64,000 nt of DNA from Apteryx mantelli (GCF_036417845.1 NC_089980.1:113175169-113239168), one strand, 5' to 3'. Positions 1 through 11,800 are shown, counted from the first letter of the stretch. The notes: generated by a model from the letters alone, not told the origin. A program made the numbers and translations.

Positions 1-936
1 GCTGCTAGCATTTTGCATATGTGCACCATTTAAATACCTGTGCCAGCCTTCAGAACTTACTTGCCTGAGAGTGTATATACTCTTGCTGTTCAAAGTTAAA
101 TATAATTGTGCTTTATAATGTGGACCTAATCCTGTGATCTTTTTCAAACCATTGCTTACATATATCCTAATAATACCTACAGACTTGTTACTGTCCTTCT
201 CTGAGTCATTTTATTTGGGCATCTGTATGTGTGCACAGAAAGATTCTGCAAACAGGATGTATTGAGCTTAAAAATACAGAGTAATTATTTATTGGTTAGC
301 ATGCACAAAAGAGAGCTAGGATCTAATGATTTACTAGGTAAAGCATTTGTATGTCCCCTACCCCCCCATAAGGCACATGAAGAGTCTTTGCTGTCCAGGC
401 AGGTATCGGGAGGGGAAGGGTTGCCCTCTGCTATTCCCTGGAACATATTCTTGATGCTAGTGAATTGCCATTTTCTACCAATTCCTGGTGTGTTTTTTTT
501 CATTTTTTTTTTCTCTAGCATTTTAGACTTTTTCATGTTGGTGTTTTTCTTCTTGATTTGAGCTAGCAATGATCTTCATTTCAACAATCCTGCTTCTGTC
601 TTGTAATTTTACCTTTCTTACCTTGTGTGGCAGTACTGTACAGACTTTCTCACAGCTCTTTCTCATGATGTAGCAGTCTCCTCGGAAGTCTGTGCCAAGG
701 TTACACAGCTTTGCTGTATTAGAGTTGGGCCTGGGTCCTTGGCTCACAGGCAGCTGTAGTCCTAGGAGGGAGGTGGGAAGAAGTTAGAGGTGGTGAGAAA
801 CAGACCAAAAGAGAAGCAGAGTTACAAGACCAAAATCATCACAGAATCTCCTCCTGGGAACTAAGAATCTGTAATGGAATAGCTAGACAAAATTACTACA
901 CTGCATAAGACTTCTTTAATTGTTTATATTTTGTAG
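1..936 (+). other. GSTA: Intron of the GST alpha gene (upstream part)
   Basis: This stretch precedes the first recognisable GST exon and ends in a pyrimidine-rich tract and AG acceptor at 935-936. I looked for the preceding GST alpha exon, whose 3' end normally encodes a Tyr-Phe-Pro-Ala-Phe-Glu-Lys type sequence, and did not find it, so it should lie left of the window. Only short T-rich runs (about 487-515) stand out. Short open frames on both strands here overlap these T-runs and look like chance. Confidence 0.6.
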
Positions 937-1068
937 GTCTTAAAAGACCATGGACATGATTATCTTGTTGGCAACAAATTAAGTTGGGCAGACATCCATC
1001 TGCTGGAAGCCATTTTAATGGCAGAAGAATGTAAGCCTGATATACTTTCTGCATTCCCTCTGTTACAG
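937..1068 (+). CDS. GSTA: Alpha-class glutathione S-transferase, penultimate coding exon
   Basis: A 132-bp exon of exactly 44 codons in phase 0, flanked by AG at 935-936 and a GTAAGT donor at 1069. It starts Val-Leu-Lys-Asp-His-Gly and contains the conserved Gly-Asn-Lys-Leu-Ser-Trp-Ala-Asp-Ile-His segment. In the GST C-terminal all-helical domain this is the N-capping box (Ser-x-x-Asp) that helps fold the domain. The enzyme family conjugates glutathione to electrophiles and reduces lipid hydroperoxides in the cytosol as a dimer. Exon length and phase match the sixth coding-region exon of mammalian GSTA genes as I recall them. Glutathione-binding residues lie in upstream exons outside the window. 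The family call is firm, but the exact paralog (birds carry several tandem GSTA genes) cannot be assigned. Confidence 0.93.
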
Positions 1069-1895
1069 GTAAGTAATCATCTGGTCTCAATATGGAATAT
1101 AACATACCAATTTCACTGACCAGTTTTAAAAGCTTATTGATGTTTAAATCCTTTGAACCACTGTAGTATGTCACTGACAGATCTCTGATCTATCACTGTT
1201 GACTGTAGCAACCTGAACACACCCACTCAGTCCTGCCTCCAGAGCTCCTGGGGGATCGCTGTCCAATCCTTTCTCCAGCTCTACTAGTTCTCAGCTGGCA
1301 GGAATTCACTTACCAACTCTACCAGTTTGGTCCTGTAACTGTTACTTCCAGGTCTTCAAACACAACAACGAGCTTCAGGAGGGGAAGTCTGTGGCCTCTT
1401 CTGTCTGCAGTTCCTATCCTTCTGTTTTTGCTAACAAAACTGTATTTTGAAGAAATCATATACAAGAGCTGTTCAGTTTCTTCTCTCTTGCTTCCATGGT
1501 ACCTTACACTGAGATATTTGTGTCCATGCCTCTTTTCAGCCCAAATATATTCCGACTACCTGGACTGAGGCTGTGATTTTTCTTCTCCCACCTTTATCAG
1601 ATGAATCTTTTGCTCTTTAATATTAAATTCTCCCATCCCCATCTGTGAAACCAAGGTAAACTTTATAGCACCAGTATTGCAGATCAGAGTATTTACATCT
1701 AGATTTTCCAAAAAGACTGATATGTTATTTGCAGTGGAGGATGCCCAGTGCTGAGATGTACATAAGTAGCTACAAACTTGCTTTTTTTGCTAAAGTACAT
1801 CTGAGAAGGAAAAATCCAAGTCAGCTGACTTTTAAGCTATAAAGGATGGCATATAATTTCCTTACGCTCAGTGGTTTTATTACTTCTTCTTACAG
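1069..1895 (+). other. GSTA: Intron between the last two GST alpha exons
   Basis: 827-bp GT-AG intron (donor GTAAGT at 1069, acceptor TTCTTACAG ending 1895). The reading frame is preserved across it. No repeat or RNA gene was recognised inside. Confidence 0.85.
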
Positions 1896-2018
1896 GCTTT
1901 TAAAGGAAGGATAAGCAACATTCCAACAATTAAAAAATTCTTGCAGCCTGGCAGCCAGAGGAAACCACCAGCAGATGAAAAGTTTATTGCACATGTGAAG
2001 AAAATATTCAATATGTAA
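1896..2018 (+). CDS. GSTA: Alpha-class glutathione S-transferase, terminal coding exon
   Basis: Encodes the last 40 residues and the TAA stop at 2016-2018. It begins Ala-Phe-Lys-Gly-Arg-Ile-Ser-Asn and includes Lys-Phe-Leu-Gln-Pro-Gly-Ser and Lys-Pro-Pro-Ala-Asp-Glu-Lys, the typical alpha-class run-in to the C-terminal helix. The final helix (residues like Val-Lys-Lys-Ile-Phe-Asn-Met) corresponds to the mobile alpha-9 helix that caps the hydrophobic substrate site in alpha-class GSTs and is absent from mu and pi classes, which supports the class assignment. No frameshift or stop interrupts either exon, so the gene looks functional as far as it is visible. Confidence 0.94.
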   Translation, partial: AFKGRISNIPTIKKFLQPGSQRKPPADEKFIAHVKKIFNM

Positions 2019-2250
2019 TCAATGTGGCTGCTGAAGATCATGCAACTGTAGTATATTACCTGAGCTATGCCTCACAAGTGTAAACTGCATAGATGCATTC
2101 TGTAGCTTGCATCATACAGCCAGTCACATGAAAATCTCTGAAACAGAATATACTTTTTGATTAGATTAAAAGGCTGAACTGTAGCTGTTGATTTCAGAAA
2201 GTAGTATTTTATGGAACAATTACATGAAATAAAACATGCTGATAACTTTG
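2019..2250 (+). other. GSTA: GST alpha 3'UTR with poly(A) signal
   Basis: Follows the TAA stop. A canonical AATAAA lies at 2228-2233, followed within 20-30 bp by a T/G-rich stretch (TTTGTGCTTGTTTATTT), the expected arrangement for cleavage near 2250. The resulting 3'UTR of about 230 nt is a normal length for this family. Confidence 0.75.
2228..2233 (+). promoter_or_regulatory. Poly(A) signal AATAAA of the GST gene
   Basis: Exact AATAAA hexamer 210 bp after the stop codon, with a downstream T/G-rich element at about 2248-2263. Confidence 0.75.
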
Positions 2251-4395
2251 TGCTTGTTTATTTACAGTGCATGCCTGGTAGGGTAAAATGTTTCAGCAGT
2301 AGCTCTGGGAGTACTGTAGAAAGCTCTCTTCCAGCCTTTTACAAACTGCAGCACAGAAGAGACACTCTGTAAAAAGGGGAAAGTCATTTAAATTCAGAAC
2401 TAGAATCTCTGCTGGCCCCTACTTAGTCTCCCTGACTGTGAATTCACAGTTGTGTTTCCTGTCCCCCCCATCCCTGCTGTATCCATACTTAAAAAAAATA
2501 TTTTTTTTTCCCCCAAACTCATGATCCTTGTAAGTTTATGGGCAGAAGAACGAACCTGTTTTAATCCCCAAATAAACCTTTGGGCTAATTGTTCCCTGAG
2601 AGATCAAAGAACATGTATTTAATTAGCCTGATCTGTTTTTCATTCACTGAAACAGCCTCCTCCCTCATTTCTCCTTTTGCTGCTTGGCTGGATGGGTACA
2701 GGGAGGAAAATGCTACTTGATTTAGTAAGCAAGCTCTACCAAAGAATGTTTTTTTCCTAAGCTGATGCTGTTTCCTTCACACACTGATGTACCCATTTTA
2801 AAGTATAGACACAGAGACCACTCCCCCCCCCCCCCCCCCCCGGTGCACAAAAGGATGGAGGCAGGATTTAAAGCCAGCTTTAAAAAGAACACAAAATGGG
2901 GTTAAGAACCTAAATTCTGCATATCCTCAAAGGTACAGACCTGAAACACACCAATCACCTAGGCACTGCCAGGATTAGCTGTGAAGATTTTTACATTAAA
3001 ACTTCCTGGGTAGCTGGCAGCAGTTTGAAATGTGCATGATTGATAGCAACTCAAGTTTTATGGAGCTATATGGGCATTCCAAACAAGTGCTGTAATCACT
3101 GAACCATTACACAAACTGACATAGGCCAGCACCAGTGCATTTTGCGAGTACCTAGTTGCTGAGACCACTACTGGTTTGAGATGCTCAGGAATTTAGGCAG
3201 AAGCTTCTGGATTATAGCTGGGTTTGGAGGGCAGCCCCATCACCACTGGGTGGTTCTGAGAACACACAGAAGGCTCAACATTGCAGATGCCGAAAAATAT
3301 AGAATCCTATTGCCATTAGGATTTGGGAAAGTAGGCAACTGCAGGATGGCTTCTATGTTTTGACATTAGGTTGCCTAAACTTTTCATTGGATCTTAATCT
3401 AAGGTAGGATTCACCTCATCTATGGTGCAAAAATTGACATTGGCATCAGTGACCCAAGCCTCTGATTACAGTTCATGGCAGTCCAATTCATCTGACCTGT
3501 CTGAAAAGTTCTACTTCAGGATAAAATAAGCCACATCCTAAAAGTGCCCAACAGTCATTTTAGGTACCTACATCCCAACCTGAAATCCTGAACACACTGC
3601 TTCAGTCACCTGTAAGACTGGCAACACCTGGAGGCTACTGGTATCAGCATTTGTTAGCAAAAGATTCCAAAGATCTGAAGATTTGAGTTTTTTAGGGTTT
3701 TTTTTGGTAAGATGCGCCTTAGTCAAGTGATCTGCTCACAGCACTTTGCCTCCACCTAAGCCCTGCCAAGAATCATAAGCTTGGTAGTCCGATGAATTTA
3801 TGCAGCACTAGATCTGATTGATAGATGTACTCAGAGATAGCCTCTATAATCAGGCTTTGTATTAAAAACAAAAAACAACAAAAAAAAATCTATTGCTCTC
3901 AGTCTTCAGTAGGGCACTCATCTAAATTCAGCCCCTTAATGATTTGGCTGCATAATCCTGTGCACGACAAGATAAGCTCAGCCAAGCTTTCAGACCCAAG
4001 GAGTATTTATTTTCTATGCTAACTGGAATCACTTCAGACCCTGAATAGTTAATGTCTGAATAGTCCCCTTTGGTTATGGGGAAGATTTCAGCAAAAGAAT
4101 GTTTCAGCTCACAACTGCAAACCTGTTGGAAAATGTTGAAACTGAGAGTTTACAACCTATTTGTGCAAGATAGTGAACCTTCCTCAGCTGTGGTTCATGT
4201 CAGTGGGAATTTATGGCATGGTGCATGTTTGAACAGTAATGAGTGTGGAGCAAATGACCAGTCTCTGCATAAAATGCTGAGAAGCTTCAAACATTTTACT
4301 TTTTATTTGAACACTGATGATGATAGTTTTTACATTTAGAACCAGTGGAAGAAGATAGCTGGGTTTGAAAGGAAGGTCTGTTTTCTAGTGCAACA
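2251..4395. other. Intergenic spacer between convergent GSTA and TMEM14A
   Basis: About 2.1 kb between two facing poly(A) sites. It contains a C-homopolymer (2823-2841) and an A/T run pair near 2491-2510. Short open frames here show no family resemblance. No gene, RNA or recognised repeat family was found. Confidence 0.6.
2823..2841. repeat. Poly(C) tract of 19
   Basis: Uninterrupted run of 19 C on the + strand following ACCACT. Homopolymers like this are length-unstable, are often mis-sized in assemblies, and can form G-rich secondary structure on the complementary strand. Confidence 0.95.
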
Positions 4396-4869
4396 CAGTA
4401 CAGGCACGTGCCTTTATTGAGTAGTTACTGATGCTATGATTAGAATCAATTACTTAATCTCAGAAGCTACAAAATTATGGTTCAACACAATATACTTCTT
4501 CAGCATAATGATATATCTGCATATGTTTTTCTTTGAAAAATACAGTGCATTGCTAACTCAATTTCTTGAGGTGCTCAGCACCTCTGAAAACAATCAATCA
4601 GGCTTACAAGTAAAGATCCCTTGAGTTAACAGATGGCTTAAACAGAAGTAGATCAAAATACATCATCAACAAAACAGTCTTTTTTTTTTTTTAAAGCTGG
4701 CAAAATATCAGCAAATGTCAAAAACTAAATTTCAGGTACAGATCTTTTACAGAAAAGATAAATGCAAAATAAGACTTGTGTTCAAACTTATCTTTTAAGT
4801 ATGGAAAGCCTGCCTGTTTGCCAGGTGGGCACGACAGTCATACTTCAGTTCTTAAGTTGCTAAATTCTC
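4396..4869 (-). other. TMEM14A: TMEM14A 3'UTR with poly(A) signal
   Basis: Downstream of the TAG stop. On the - strand an AATAAA hexamer lies at 4418-4413 (TTTATT on the + strand), giving a 3'UTR of about 470 nt. A 13-bp A-run on the - strand (4680-4692) lies inside it. Other TTTATT hexamers further left (near 4005 and 4303) could be alternative sites, so the 3' end is only approximate. Confidence 0.5.
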
Positions 4870-4909
4870 CTACAGCAGCATAAAAACAAGCCTCAAAATC
4901 ATCAAAAGG
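4870..4909 (-). CDS. TMEM14A: TMEM14A terminal coding exon
   Basis: After a GTTTTTTACAG acceptor, one base completes a Ser codon. Then Leu-Leu-Met-Ile-Leu-Arg-Leu-Val-Phe-Met-Leu-Leu and the TAG stop (4872-4870). The Leu-rich tail with a single Arg matches the C-terminus of TMEM14A. This exon is too short to appear as an open reading frame of its own. Confidence 0.92.
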
Positions 4910-7900
4910 CTGTAAAAAACAAAACAAAACACAGAACAAAAGACATAATTATGGTTGTACATGAACAGAAACAGTGAAAGTCATCTCTAAGTAACAGCAC
5001 ATGCATAAATACCTGACTATAGAGTTTCTAGTAAACAATCTTTTAAAACATGTCTAAATCTACAGCTTCAGCGTTCACTGAAACACATCAGTCTGTCTAA
5101 GCTTTAAGAGATCTGTAATGGAAAAATAACATTTCCCAATTTAAGTCCCAATTCTTAACTTTTGCGTCTAGACACTTTATATTCATCTTTTTCCTCCTTT
5201 TATGTACTGAGAGTAAAATAATAAGTTAAGAGTTGTATTCAATCTGGTGACCTCCAAGCAAAAGTCATTCTTCCTTCAGAAGAAGATTCTGACTTATAGT
5301 TGAAAAATGTTCTGGGTTAGGAACTCACTGGGAAAAAAGCTTGGACTTATTTCATAATTTAGTTCCAAAATAATAAGTTCAGAAAATTATGTTTTTCAGA
5401 ATGCTAAAATAAATATCAGATATAAAGTAGTCAGACTGGTTAGTGACATCATAATTTGCAATAATACTGACCAAAGTTCTTAAGTCAGGTCAAAATCTTC
5501 CCAGTTTTCAAAGGTGCTGAGCTCCCAGCAGTTTTGAATGCAGCACTTCTAAATCAAAACAGTTTTTTGTTGTTTTTTTTAAGATGGCCATTTTGTAGGA
5601 AATTAGTTGACTAACTTTATGCATACATGTTTGAAAACACTGAGGCTTACCTCAGGTTCTTCCAAGAGTCTTACTAATATGCATCAATAATTTAATTACT
5701 GATATCTCCTCTCTTTGCTGAGTAAGTTAGTCCATATTAGATATACCTGTCTAGTGAGATGAACAAGCTGTTTACTGAAAACAGGACTGTGACCTCCAAA
5801 CTTGCTTCATTTAAACCATACAGCTGCTGAATGATAATAGCTTCCACCGACACTGACTTGAATCAGATGTTGAGTGGCATCTATCTGAAAATCAGTGACA
5901 TCTTTGCATTAAGATCCTGAATATGTTTACCTCAGGCATGCTACTAGTCCGGCTGGCATTAATTTCTTGGACCTCTTGAATCTCATTCCCATTATAATGG
6001 TCAAAAGAAAAGCTGAAACTGTAAAAGACAATTCAATATATTTATGTTCCCCCCTTTCCCAGTGGACTATTCAGGAACATGAACAGTTATCAAAGCTCTC
6101 AAAAATACATTGCTATGTTTGCTATGAAATGTAATTTAGTAAAATATTAAACCAGAGAAATAGGTCTATGAAACATTCTTGCCTTTCCAAAATGCACTAC
6201 TATGGTTTCTTTCAGCTGCAAATAACATTTCCAGGTGTAGCAGAATGCTGAATCCTATTCCACAGAGAGCAAACAAGTTTGTCAGACCGTGAATTATATT
6301 CCCCTATACCTACATTCACAGGGGCTTTCTCCAATAAAGTAGGAAGGATCCTCATCATAACTGTAAGATGTATGCTGAACTACAGGAACAGTGGCTCATA
6401 AATACCATCACCCTAGATCATTACAGCTCCTTTTCTTACTAGTTATTTTTAGGAACTAATGCATCCAACTTTATCTATTTTTTTTTTTTTAATGATAGCT
6501 CTTTATTTGCTGAGTAAGCCTTAAAAACAGATTTGAAGGTTTGCCACTTATTTTTGCTACAGAATATGATTGTCAACATCTCCTTCATCATGGCTACAAA
6601 TTACTTGATTTCCTTTTGCTATGAGGAAATCACCCTTGTCTGTGACAAGAGGTGGGCAGCCCAAAAGGGCAACAGATGAAGTATAAGCAACACAGAACAA
6701 ACATCGTGACAGGAATCACATCTTCTTCCTGCTGCTCTTTTACCTAAAAATGGAGGTAACAATGAATCCTGATCAGTTAGCACAGGGAATTCATATAAAG
6801 TTAATGACTGCAGAGTGCTACATAAATGAGAAGACTAATGAGAACACAAACTCTGCAAAGGTAGCTAGCTCACTTAAAAAATTGTCACCTGAAATGCTGC
6901 CTAAAAGTGGGCAGAGAAGCAGCACTTATCACAGGCTTTATCACTCTTGCAGCACTGCAGCACTTGCAGCAATGGCAGTTATACCAATTTCCTCCCCTTA
7001 TTATAGGGCAGTTAAAGCACCTTGCTAACTCTTTTCAAACTCCATTGACCACTTTTGTGGACAGTGGTGTGCTCATGGTTGCCAAGAATTAGTTTTACAC
7101 CCATCCTAACACCGTAAAACAACCACTGACAGTTAGAAGCATTTTATGAAACTACCAGTTAAGCATGTGCACTCACTAAAGATACCCTGCAAAAATCTAT
7201 TATGCTCCATTATCCATTGCTCTTATTTTCTGCTCCCATAATCTGATCCTCTCAGGAATGTCTGAAAGGTAGACTTCCATAAAGTGTGTTTTGCCTACAA
7301 CCCTGAATGTATATATACAGTTAATTACAAGCTAAAAAGCCTATCCACTCTAATGTTTTTTTCCGCCCCGTTACTAATATGAGACTTTTCAAATATGTCA
7401 GTGATTTTTTTAAAACATTCAACTTTGAGACGTTGATCTGATTTTCAAAAGTGTTCGACACTCACTGCTTCACCTGAAATGGGTCAAAGCAATTCAATAA
7501 ATCAAGCCTCAAATGCATCAAGTCGCACTCTCAGTATTGCTGCATATTGAAGGCTGAATTTCCACAGCTAACCAATCACATAAAATTACATTAAAGTATT
7601 CAAGAAATTGCAGAGTTAACTTCAGGGAGAGGGGGAAAATGCATGAAAAAGTGATTTATAAAATAATTAAGGAATTATGTCTTTGGCATTTGTATGCCAC
7701 ATACTCTTTGTACGTAGGACAAGTTATGAGAACACTATTATCAAGGTCCTCTACTAAAACATTACCTACATTATTGTAGGATATTCTTGAGTAGGTGATA
7801 GATACTGTAGATAACTATGGTAATTTTACATTGTAATTTATCCTACTGGATCCTGTGTTCAGTGGGGGCACTTTCTTCCATACATTTAATTTCCCTGTGG

Positions 7901-10900
7901 CATTTTTGTTCTACTTGCTTTTTGCACTTACAGATGGTTAAGCATAAGTGAAAACATTCTATTTTCTTATGGAAACAATATGCATTTATTAGAGAAAGCC
8001 CTTATAATTATGCAGGTAGGAGATACAGCAGCCACCAGAAGTATCTGAGGTGTGAGCCTGCAGATGTTTCTGAGAATGCCTAATTCTCCCTTCTTCTGTA
8101 GCTGTCCCACTGAGTTCAGGATAAAACCAGCCTGAACGGCTGGCACTGTCCCCACTGGTAGAGCACTCTGCATGAATACTGTTTAAACCATATCAGGCAA
8201 AAACTACCCTTATTAGGTCAGACCACCTGTTTTAAGTTTCATTCAGCACAGCTGGATCTTGAAGAGGCCACCCATTCATAGCCAAGGTTAAATACATGTT
8301 TAGGTTTTAAGCAATTAGGTCACTACTTTGTAAACATTCAAAACTAAGGCTGCTTTTAACAGTCTCTATTCTTTTAACTGTACGAATTAACAACATTATA
8401 AGGCAGGTGTAGTGAATTCTGACTATCCCATACGCACTGATATAACTTCGATTAAATTAGTAATAAATATTTCTCCAGTTTGAGGGAAAGTCCTCATATG
8501 CCTACATCTATATGAAATGTACAACACTGCCAATATTTTAGCATATCTGATGTCCACAAGCAGATTAGTGGAAGTTTTATATTAGTCCTTTCAAAACCAA
8601 GGAATTGGGAAACATGCAACATTTACTTATTTTTAATTAGCCTTCTCTTCCACAAATTCTGCATCTGAATTAATGATTTAATTAACCCATAAAAGTACAA
8701 TACTGTATGGTGCTTAAAAACATGTCACTCTGAATGATTCCAAACTCCCATATACTTAAAGCAGCATCTTCATTGTAAAAGAGCTGGATTTTTTTCAGCA
8801 GTGAGATAATGAATCTGAGCAAGGTCATGATTGCAAAACTGGAATATTCAATTTTAGGCTATCCAGTAGCAGATCAGGTATGCCATGACCACCTTTATTA
8901 AAAGAACTCAGCTGGTACAAATGCACTCTTGACAACTGAAAAGCAGTCAACATTTTTTTGAGAGAGAAGAAGATTTTACAATGGTGGCTGGTACAAAGCA
9001 CAAGCCAGCATGAACACTGTTCTGTATGTTCTGACTGAGGTCAGAAAAGTGATTGTGTGCTGACGCAGTATGGATTAAATGTATCCCAAATGGTCTGCTA
9101 TGCATACACGTGGAACCACAGTCTAAGCCATCCATGCTAAACTGTAAGTGGGATAAACTCCCAACAGCTCTTATTGCAAATCAGTTAGGCAAGGTTAACA
9201 CCATACCCTTAGAGGCAGTAGTACTTTGCCTCCACGAGCGTTTCACAGCAGGCTGGCTAACATTACAATTATTCCATAGTTCAGACCATAAACTTCTTGG
9301 CAGCAAAGAAAAAAACTAAGGCAAAGTACTTGCTTCATTGGGAGCCAAGGATACTCTACATCATGCAAGACTGGATTTCATAATACCTTTATCTGTCAAA
9401 CTACATTCTAATCTGTAGACCTTTCTAGCACTTTTCCATGTCTCTAAACTGGATTTCACAATATATATGGTGTTATATAACCAGCTAACAAAAGGAGGCA
9501 CTGCCAGGTGGTAGCACACACATACTGGGTTTGTGTGAATGACCTGCCTTATCTTGCAAACAGTTCTACATTTAAGCTCTCAAATTTTGCAAGCTAAGTT
9601 GAAGTGAGGTATCTATCACAAGTGTCTAACTCTATTTAAAAACTAACATTTAAACTGAAGCATGATCATTACGCTCAAAATTTAACACAAAACAGACTTT
9701 GACATGTGTTTCAGGCAACTGCCTTTTCCTTTTGCTGTAGTAAAACACTTACACAGTGATATCTTCACATTTCTTGGATCACATGTTACACAGTAAGCTC
9801 CATAACCAGCCACAGAACCAAATGTGAGACCAGCAGCTAAAGATATTTTACTACCTGCAAAAAAACAAAAAAACCAACAAAACCCATGTTCAAGTTATTT
9901 CTCAGTACAATATCTTTAAGATAGAACTATCTCTAGACAGTATTATCTTAATATTTTGAAAATAGAGCTGATTTTGCCATGGTGCAGCCAACCTGCCAAA
10001 TGTGAAAAGAAAGGTAACATTAATCACTCTTGGCACTCTCTTGCATGACATTACTGGCAAAGTCTGTTCAAGTAAAGGGAGATGATGGAGATCTAGTAAT
10101 ACTTTCCATTTGGGAAAAATAATCTTCCAAGCACAAACCTGAACCAGGCTATTTGCTTTACCACATACAATATTAGAAGCATTTTCGTAATCTCTCTAGA
10201 CTATCACTGTTGATTTTTACTGTACCTTATAGCACTTGGGAGTCTCTTAAAAACTGGAAGAAAACTCATAATGTGCCAATCTGTATAAAAGGTAAATTGG
10301 ACAACATAGGTAGCCAGAAGGCTTTCAGTCTGACATCAATCCTGGAAAAATAAATGGTATCACTGATGCCACATTTAATTGATAAAGAATTAAAAAAAGA
10401 ATTAAAAGTTAGATGACATTTATGATAAAAGCAAAGCTTTTTAAACTATAACTTGACATCTTCTTTCCATGCTATTACAAAGTTGTTTCATTAAGTCCAG
10501 AGCTTTAATAATATGCTTAAGTTTATGAATAGGCATTTGACTTGTTACTGTAAGATAAATCTATAACATCTGCTGCGCTGATTCTATTTGGATTAAAACA
10601 GGCCCCAAAATTACTGTAAATGAAGAATCCAGACCCTTATGTGTCATTTACCTCTCAGTCCTATACTATTTCATATTTTTAATCAAGAACCTGAAAGAAA
10701 ACATAAATCATCACTGTTAAAATCTAAATTTCCCACAAAGATTGACAGACTTAAACAGTGAAGAGGACAGACCAATGTGATAGTGAGCGCAGCTGGTTGC
10801 AAATGAAAAAATACACCAAGGCTTTCAAGAAGGTCTGATATGAAACCATGTCTCTAAAAGCAGAGCATGTAGAACACCCTATGCAGGGAAGCAGTGACCC

Positions 10901-11800
10901 TGAATCACAGGAATCATGATGGATAATCAACTGGATGCCAGTTCCCAGTGCAATGCAATGAACAGGACTAATGTATTCCCACTTCAGGGGACACCTAACT
11001 GGAGTGTGTCTAGAAATAAAGCCGGTCTGTGCTTGATACCAGTGCGACCTCTGCTGGGATACTGTGCTCACTTTTGGCACTCCCAGCTCACGATGGAGGC
11101 TGGTAGTTGGGCGAGTTAAGAGAAGGGCCATAAATATGACTGAGATACAGAAAACAGGCGTCATAGCGAATGATAACTTGAAACCTATCTGTTTATCTTA
11201 GAGTGAAAGTGCATATTTTTAACAGTGAGAAATAATTAACCACCAGATGAAATAGGCAACTAAAGGGTGTACATCTAGTGTACATCTCCTAAAAACCCCA
11301 AATCAGGCCTGGATGCCTCTGTAGAAAATAATCAAACATAATCTACTATTCTCAACACAGGAAAGATCAGAGGAAATGAGAAAGTCCAAGACAGACTGAA
11401 GGTCAAAAATACGTATATGTAATACAATATGTAAATATGTATATATGTAATTACAATATGCAATAATGTAACAGTCCCTTTTTGCCCTAAAACCAAACTC
11501 AATCAGATAAATTAATAGAAAAAAAGTGACTGCTTCTGCTTAAGTTGACCCAAGTAATTCCATGTGACTCAGCTCATTTATAACGGTGCAGACAGATTTA
11601 AGAAGCAATCATGTTGATTACAGCAAATTTTTCATCTCTCTTGCATCAGTTCTTTTTTACAAAGCATAGTGGACAGGAAACTCCAATGCTTCATTTCCAA
11701 ATCATGGCACCCCAGTATTTTTACCTTTATGAGTGTATCCTAAAACACCTCCAACAGCCAGCAATGCAGCATATGCAAAACCAATCCAGTCAATAGCCAT
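4870..11800 (-). CDS. TMEM14A: TMEM14A, transmembrane protein 14A (complete, four coding exons)
   Basis: Coding segments on the - strand are 11725-11800, 9753-9854, 5931-6018 and 4870-4909. They splice in frame to a 101-residue protein, close to the 99 residues of human TMEM14A. The product is a small TMEM14-family (UPF0136) membrane protein: Gly/Ala-rich helix 1 (about residues 5-22), helix 2 (about 31-47), a hydrophobic stretch (about 58-68), a basic Arg-Phe-Lys-Arg-Ser-Lys-Lys linker (about 71-77), and a final helix (about 80-101). Conserved hallmarks are the Gly-Tyr-Gly-Ala-Tyr motif in helix 2 and Met-Pro-Ala-Gly-Leu-Val-Ala before the last helix. TMEM14A is reported to sit in mitochondrial/ER membranes and to suppress Bax-linked apoptosis; that is family knowledge, not visible here. 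The start ATG has a strong Kozak context (A at -3, G at +4). All four junctions obey GT-AG and phase continuity. Confidence 0.95.
4910..5930 (-). other. TMEM14A: TMEM14A intron 4 (last intron)
   Basis: About 1.0 kb GT-AG intron, AT-rich. No repeat, RNA or nested gene recognised. Confidence 0.8.
5931..6018 (-). CDS. TMEM14A: TMEM14A coding exon 3
   Basis: 88 bp between CTTTTACAG and GTAAACA. Encodes Ser-Ala-Phe-Leu-Leu-Thr-Ile-Ile-Met-Gly-Met-Arg-Phe-Lys-Arg-Ser-Lys-Lys and then Met-Pro-Ala-Gly-Leu-Val-Ala, the most conserved block of the family. Frame is open with split codons at both ends. Confidence 0.94.
6019..9752 (-). other. TMEM14A: TMEM14A intron 3 (largest intron)
   Basis: 3.7 kb between the second and third coding exons. 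Mostly AT-rich unique-looking sequence with a T-run at about 6479-6491. Open frames of 60-92 codons on either strand (for example 6750-7028 and 9053-9319) have no family signature. A short stretch near 8210-8230 faintly resembles the reverse of an old CR1 3' end but is too degraded to call. Confidence 0.75.
9753..9854 (-). CDS. TMEM14A: TMEM14A coding exon 2
   Basis: 102 bp between a TTTTTTTGCAG acceptor and a GTAAGTG donor. Encodes the second helix, including Ala-Gly-Tyr-Gly-Ala-Tyr, and then Cys-Val-Thr-Cys-Asp-Pro. The two cysteines replace the polar residues I recall at these positions in the mammalian protein. The exon ends with one base of a split Phe codon. Confidence 0.93.
9855..11724 (-). 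other. TMEM14A: TMEM14A intron 2, containing an old antisense CR1 fragment
   Basis: 1.87 kb intron between the start-codon exon and the next coding exon. About half of it is a degraded CR1 LINE in the opposite orientation (separate entry). A TA-rich patch with repeated ATATGTA/AATATGT words lies at about 11409-11462. Confidence 0.75.
10250..11220 (+). mobile_element. Ancient CR1 LINE fragment (reverse transcriptase region)
   Basis: Reading along the + strand, the order of degraded motifs follows CR1 ORF2: a segment like 'ctgacatcaatcctgg' near 10330 (the Leu-Thr-Ser-Ile-Pro-Gly block of RT), 'tcctatactatttcatatttttaatcaagaacctg' near 10662 (the Gly-Pro-Val-Leu-Phe-Asn...Ile-Asn-Asp-Leu block), then 'tgctgggatactgtgctcacttttggc' near 11052 (the Leu-Glu-Tyr-Cys-Val-Gln-Phe-Trp block). 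All frames are broken by stops and indels, so it is an old inactive copy, much more diverged than the copy at 19486. It lies antisense in TMEM14A intron 2. Confidence 0.75.
11725..11800 (-). CDS. TMEM14A: TMEM14A coding exon 1 (start codon exon)
   Basis: ATG at 11800-11798; 25 codons plus one base. Starts Met-Ala-Ile-Asp-Trp-Ile-Gly-Phe-Ala-Tyr. The exon itself begins at 11810 (ten UTR bases GGTTGGGACC after a CTTCTTCTGCAG acceptor) and ends at 11725 before GTAAAAATAC. It encodes the first membrane helix and the Gly-Tyr-Thr-His-Lys turn. Confidence 0.94.

Noticed and set aside
8195-8260. Possible reverse-oriented CR1 3' end ('attaggtcagaccacc')
   Set aside because: Only about 10 bases match the CR1 signature and the flanks do not continue it.
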